A stretch of DNA of 10,029 nucleotides from assembly GCA_028690255.1 (NCBI GenBank), contig JAQVBP010000048.1:9600-19628 (forward strand), written 5' to 3'. The notes beneath the pieces were generated by a model, which was not told the DNA's origin, did not search any database, and saw only the letters and a program-made list of their open reading frames with translations. Made by a program: the position numbers and the translations under genes. This DNA is from Methanosarcinaceae archaeon. GTDB taxonomy: Archaea > Halobacteriota > Methanosarcinia > Methanosarcinales > Methanosarcinaceae. Positions 8,004 to 10,029 of this stretch are shown here, one piece after another; the stretch's first letter is position 1, and every line of letters starts with the position of its first letter.

Positions 8004-8023
8004 TCAGAAATATTCAGAAATAT
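8004..8023. repeat. Perfect 10-bp direct repeat in the leader of the chelatase-family gene
   Basis: TCAGAAATAT occurs twice in tandem, 8004-8013 and 8014-8023, one helical turn apart and about 50-65 bp upstream of the start at 7957. It sits inside a loose stem: CATCAGAA (8002-8009) pairs with TTCTG..ATG (8033-8042) with a 2-nt bulge. It could be a regulator site or an RNA structure in the leader. No known consensus is recognised. Confidence 0.5.
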
Positions 8024-8052
8024 GAGAGATTGTTCTGTGATGCCCTCTTACG

Positions 8053-8104
8053 AAAAATGACAGGAAAAATTAGGATTTTCTTCAAATATAAATAGAATAA
8101 AAAA
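8053..8104 (-). terminator. Possible T-rich terminator after the DUF2149 gene
   Basis: On the minus strand T6 (8104-8099) follows the DUF2149 stop directly, with T5 runs at 8069-8065 and 8057-8053. This would partly end the upstream three-gene transcript and leave the large gene to its own promoter. Read-through is equally possible. Confidence 0.3.
8083..8096 (-). promoter_or_regulatory. Candidate TATA box for the chelatase-family gene
   Basis: The minus strand reads CTATTTATATTTG here, within the range of methanogen TATA elements. Initiation about 25 nt downstream would give a leader of roughly 105 nt containing the direct repeat at 8004-8023. The 147-nt gap contrasts with the tight packing of the genes upstream, which supports a separate promoter. 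The region is AT-rich, so a chance match is possible. Confidence 0.35.
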
Positions 8105-8485
8105 TTACGTGGAGTTTTCATCCGATTCTGTAGTTTTATCCTCTTCAGGCACGTAGATAACCTGGCCGCTGGCCAGTTTATATGCAGTCCCCAGGGCCTC
8201 TCCCGTCCCCCCTCCGATGTTATCGGTCATATTCAGGACCTCGATTGGCCTTCCTTCTTCCTTGATAATAATCTTCATGTTCGGCTGTCCCGGATTTTTC
8301 ACAATGGTGAGGTCTTCGTTAGGATTCAGGAGTTCGGGAAGGTTGTAGGACATGACAAGGGCCACCAGCAAAGCCACGGAAAAAACCATCGCCACGTCGA
8401 AAAGGTTGGCAACCCCGGTAAGAGGGTTCTGGTCTTCCTGGTCGGAAAGGAGACCGGTCCGATGGAAGCGTCGGGTTCTTCTCAT
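8105..8485 (-). CDS. DUF2149 family, ExbD/HmuV-like membrane protein
   Basis: A 126-residue protein with a basic N-terminus (MRRTRRFHR), one membrane helix at about 30-47 and a C-terminal domain that should face outward. The segment NPLTGVANLFDVAMVFSVALL (20-40) has the ExbD/TolR layout, with D30 at the position of the ion-carrying Asp in the ExbD helix. The outer part holds a sequon (NMT, 85-87), a GGGTGEALGT turn and a strand KLASGQVIYVPEE, then an acidic tail. This matches DUF2149, the HmuV partner in hmu-type loci. It should form the rod component of a motor with the ExbB-like protein encoded 57 nt upstream. The start has GGGGGG with 6 nt spacing, lying inside the 19-codon ORF before it. 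Family call good; motor role inferred. Confidence 0.85.
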   Translation of the reverse strand: MRRTRRFHRTGLLSDQEDQNPLTGVANLFDVAMVFSVALLVALVMSYNLPELLNPNEDLTIVKNPGQPNMKIIIKEEGRPIEVLNMTDNIGGGTGEALGTAYKLASGQVIYVPEEDKTTESDENST

Positions 8486-8541
8486 TTATTTCCCCCCTTA
8501 TTCAATTCACTAACTTCACTCACTTCATTTCCTTCACCCAT
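8482..8541 (-). CDS. Possible 19-residue ORF coupled between the ExbB-like and DUF2149 genes
   Basis: An ATG at 8541 opens one base after the ExbB-like gene's TAA (8545-8543), 9 nt after GGAG (8554-8551). The frame ends in TGA at 8484-8482, overlapping the DUF2149 ATG (8485-8483) as ATGA. It encodes a polar acidic peptide with EVSEVSEL. It fills the gap exactly with coupled junctions on both sides, so ribosomes could pass through it from one gene to the next. It could equally be spacer DNA built from short GTGAA-type repeats. No homologue is known to me. Confidence 0.25.
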   Translation of the reverse strand: MGEGNEVSEVSELNKGGNK

Positions 8542-8542
8542 G

Positions 8543-9187
8543 TTATTCAGCTCCAGCCACATCCTGGCCTTTGTTCTCAAGAAAATCCATGATATAATCG
8601 ATATCCGACATGTCTTCCCAGTACCATCTCCTCCTGACCTGAGTAAGGACATAGCCGATAGTGCCTGCAAAAAGCCCGACCACCGTTGTGGCAAAGGCGA
8701 TCATCAGGTTGTTTGCAAGAGTTGCGATGTCTCCCTGGGAAAGCCCGATTAAAGCAGGCCCGAGAGGAATGAGCGTTCCCATGAGCCCGAGCATAGGGGA
8801 AATGGTTGCGACGATTTTTGTTTGCTCGAGGCGCCTGGCCATTTTTATCTCATATTCCCCGGCAAGTTTTTCAACTGCAGGAAAATGCCTGTCCTCGAGC
8901 TGCTTTGCGGCTTCCCCCGCAAAGGAGGTGACCAGGTAGTTTTGCTTAATTCCCCTTAGAGCCCCGGAAGCTTCCGATAAATCGGAGTTATTAAGAGAAT
9001 GTTCTATTTTTTTGCAGTTCTCTTCCAGGTTGTTTTTATCTCTGTGCCGTTTTGAGTATTCGGAGAGAAATTCCCCGATATGAATTAAAGAAAGAAACAC
9101 CAGCAGGACCAGGATAATTATCACCGGGTAAAGCAGAGCGGAAGAAAACGTATACATTATCTCAAATAAAGAAGCTGCCATACTCAT
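8543..9187 (-). CDS. MotA/TolQ/ExbB proton-channel family protein (HmuU-like)
   Basis: A 214-residue membrane protein with three predicted helices: about 15-38, 126-148 and 157-183. A cytoplasmic region (about 40-120) rich in charged helix lies between the first two. The family signature is VATISPMLGLMGTLIPLGP at 126-144, with LMIAFATTVVGLFAGTIGY at 161-179. In this family a pentamer surrounds a dimer of the ExbD-type partner and uses proton or sodium flow to drive movement outside the membrane. The start overlaps the DUF2162 stop as ATGA (9187-9184) and has GAGGT at 9199-9195, 7 nt upstream, so coupled translation is likely. Met3 (9181) is an alternative start. The DUF2149 gene downstream is the expected ExbD partner. 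Archaea have no TonB, so the driven protein is probably the anchored CobN-like protein. Confidence 0.92.
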   Translation of the reverse strand: MSMAASLFEIMYTFSSALLYPVIIILVLLVFLSLIHIGEFLSEYSKRHRDKNNLEENCKKIEHSLNNSDLSEASGALRGIKQNYLVTSFAGEAAKQLEDRHFPAVEKLAGEYEIKMARRLEQTKIVATISPMLGLMGTLIPLGPALIGLSQGDIATLANNLMIAFATTVVGLFAGTIGYVLTQVRRRWYWEDMSDIDYIMDFLENKGQDVAGAE

Positions 9188-9861
9188 TGGTTATACCTCA
9201 CACGTTCCAGAAAAAAGCCTCCGAGAATAACGGTCCCGAAGATAAGCAAAGGAACGATTCCTCCGTCTCCCCCGTCAAGGGGGACCAGGTTCAGTTGTTT
9301 TGTTTTCATGTAAGCCGGAATAAGCAGGGCTCCGAGCAGGTAGTAGATTCCAAGAAGTAGCATGGCGCTTCCCAGGGTCTCGGGAGTTTTGCCCATTTTT
9401 TTGAAAAGAAAAGAGGAAGCAAGCACGGATACAAAAAAAACCGTTCCGACCAGCAATCCGATTTTCAACCCACTGATATCAAGGCTGGCCGCAAGGAGCA
9501 TACAGCAGAAGGCCAGGGCTGCAAGGCAAACCGGGCAGGGCATGGAAAGGACAAGGAAAGTATGTCCTGAAACATCTCTCCCTCTGTGCCATTTCTTCTG
9601 GGTATATATGCCGGTTCCAATGAGGAGCAGAGAAAGCAGTACATGTACACCCAGCCCAAGCCCGGATATTTTCTCAAAACTTTCCATGCTGAAATTTCCC
9701 ACAATGCTTCCCACCAGCACGGAAAGCAAGAAATAACTGCCTGCAATCGCAATTATTTTCCGCGGGCCCACATTTGAAAAGCCGCATCCAACCCCTGTTT
9801 TAATCCCAAAAGTGAAAATAGCGATTAAAATACCTATAACTGTTAACAACGTGTTGCTCAT
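9184..9861 (-). CDS. DUF2162-like polytopic membrane protein (HmuT-like)
   Basis: A 225-residue protein with about seven helices (near 5-24, 35-56, 68-86, 101-125, 130-153, 161-184 and 201-220), annotated in related genomes as DUF2162 or putative transporter. Helix 1 holds GVGCGF (C26). Helix 4 holds MPCPVC (C109, C112) and then FCC (C119, C120), which resembles the cysteine-bearing helices of CcdA/DsbD-type or metal transporters. I do not recognise the transported species; metal, metal-complex or thiol electron transfer are candidates. It is the first gene of the cluster, and its stop overlaps the ExbB-like start by 4 nt. The start ATG at 9861 lacks a ribosome site, which fits the very short leader predicted from the TATA box at 9894-9901. 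CDS certain; family name from recall, moderately sure. Confidence 0.85.
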   Translation of the reverse strand: MSNTLLTVIGILIAIFTFGIKTGVGCGFSNVGPRKIIAIAGSYFLLSVLVGSIVGNFSMESFEKISGLGLGVHVLLSLLLIGTGIYTQKKWHRGRDVSGHTFLVLSMPCPVCLAALAFCCMLLAASLDISGLKIGLLVGTVFFVSVLASSFLFKKMGKTPETLGSAMLLLGIYYLLGALLIPAYMKTKQLNLVPLDGGDGGIVPLLIFGTVILGGFFLERVRYNQ

Positions 9862-9878
9862 ACATAATCAAAGAATAG

Positions 9879-9890
9879 TAATAATTATTA
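9879..9890. promoter_or_regulatory. 12-bp palindrome between TATA box and start, candidate operator
   Basis: TAATAATTATTA is a perfect palindrome lying just downstream of the TATA-like box and upstream of the predicted initiation point, the usual place for an archaeal repressor. It recalls AT-rich metal-regulator sites of Fur type in general look only, since its centre falls between two bases rather than on one. In such AT-rich DNA chance is a real alternative. Confidence 0.35.
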
Positions 9891-9893
9891 TGA

Positions 9894-9901
9894 TATTTAT
9901 A
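9894..9901 (-). promoter_or_regulatory. TATA box of the DUF2162/ExbB/DUF2149 operon
   Basis: The minus strand reads TATAAATA here, within CTATAAATATC. Initiation about 25 nt downstream would fall near 9874, leaving a leader of about 12 nt before the ATG at 9861. That agrees with the absence of a ribosome site. The rest of the right-hand gap (9902-10029) is AT-rich, becoming purine-rich on the plus strand after about 9950. I see no further gene that I can support there. Confidence 0.55.
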
Positions 9902-10029
9902 GATAGTTATTTTAAATAGACGTTATAAAAAATAAGTAAATTATGATAAAAACAGGGATAAGAAAGAATTTATTAACAATAAGCAGGAGACAAAAAGCAA
10001 AAAAACAAACCAAAGGGAAGGACCAGAGA

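Noticed and set aside
9943..10029. Plus-strand frame open from ATG 9943 to the window end (29 codons, very basic)
   Set aside because: The nearest TATA-like string (9923-9931) is too close to the ATG to serve it, there is no ribosome site, and the frame cannot be followed beyond the window. The composition is simply A-rich DNA.

Overview
The window looks like a Methanosarcina-type methanogen chromosome (order Methanosarcinales). The reasons are archaeal TATA-like promoters, A-rich intergenic DNA with short tandem repeats, a geranylgeranyl-reductase-family flavoprotein, and a CobN-like surface protein full of N-glycosylation sequons next to DUF2149, DUF2162 and ExbB-type genes. The species cannot be fixed from the sequence alone.

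Layout. Positions 1-112 are a polypurine stretch with a 19-bp tandem repeat. Two plus-strand genes follow: an FAD-dependent reductase of the geranylgeranyl reductase family (113-1270) and a radical SAM protein with a SPASM-like second cluster site (1368-2507). A 13-bp tandem repeat separates them. A possible 48-codon ORF (2526-2672) lies in the gap where the two strands converge. The rest is transcribed from the minus strand. In order of transcription it holds a seven-helix DUF2162-like membrane protein (9861-9184), a MotA/TolQ/ExbB proton-channel protein (9187-8543), a possible 19-codon ORF (8541-8482), a DUF2149/ExbD-like protein (8485-8105), and a 1756-residue CobN/HmuS-like chelatase-family protein (7957-2687). 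The last has a signal peptide, three near-identical 105-residue repeats and a C-terminal membrane anchor.

How the genes may work together. The four minus-strand proteins match, by family, the HmuS-T-U-V set of the Bacteroidetes hmu haem-uptake locus: CobN-like HmuS, a membrane protein, an ExbB-like protein and DUF2149. From recall, HmuS has been reported as a haem de-chelatase. The best inference is a cell-surface machine in which an ExbB/ExbD-like motor uses the ion gradient to drive an anchored outward-facing CobN-like protein that acts on a metal-tetrapyrrole (haem, a cobamide or an F430-like compound). The substrate and the direction (metal insertion or removal) cannot be read from the sequence. 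The promoter upstream of 9861 has a TATA-like box and a 12-bp palindrome placed where a repressor could act. The large gene may also have its own promoter in the 147-nt gap before it. The two plus-strand redox enzymes have no proven link to this cluster.
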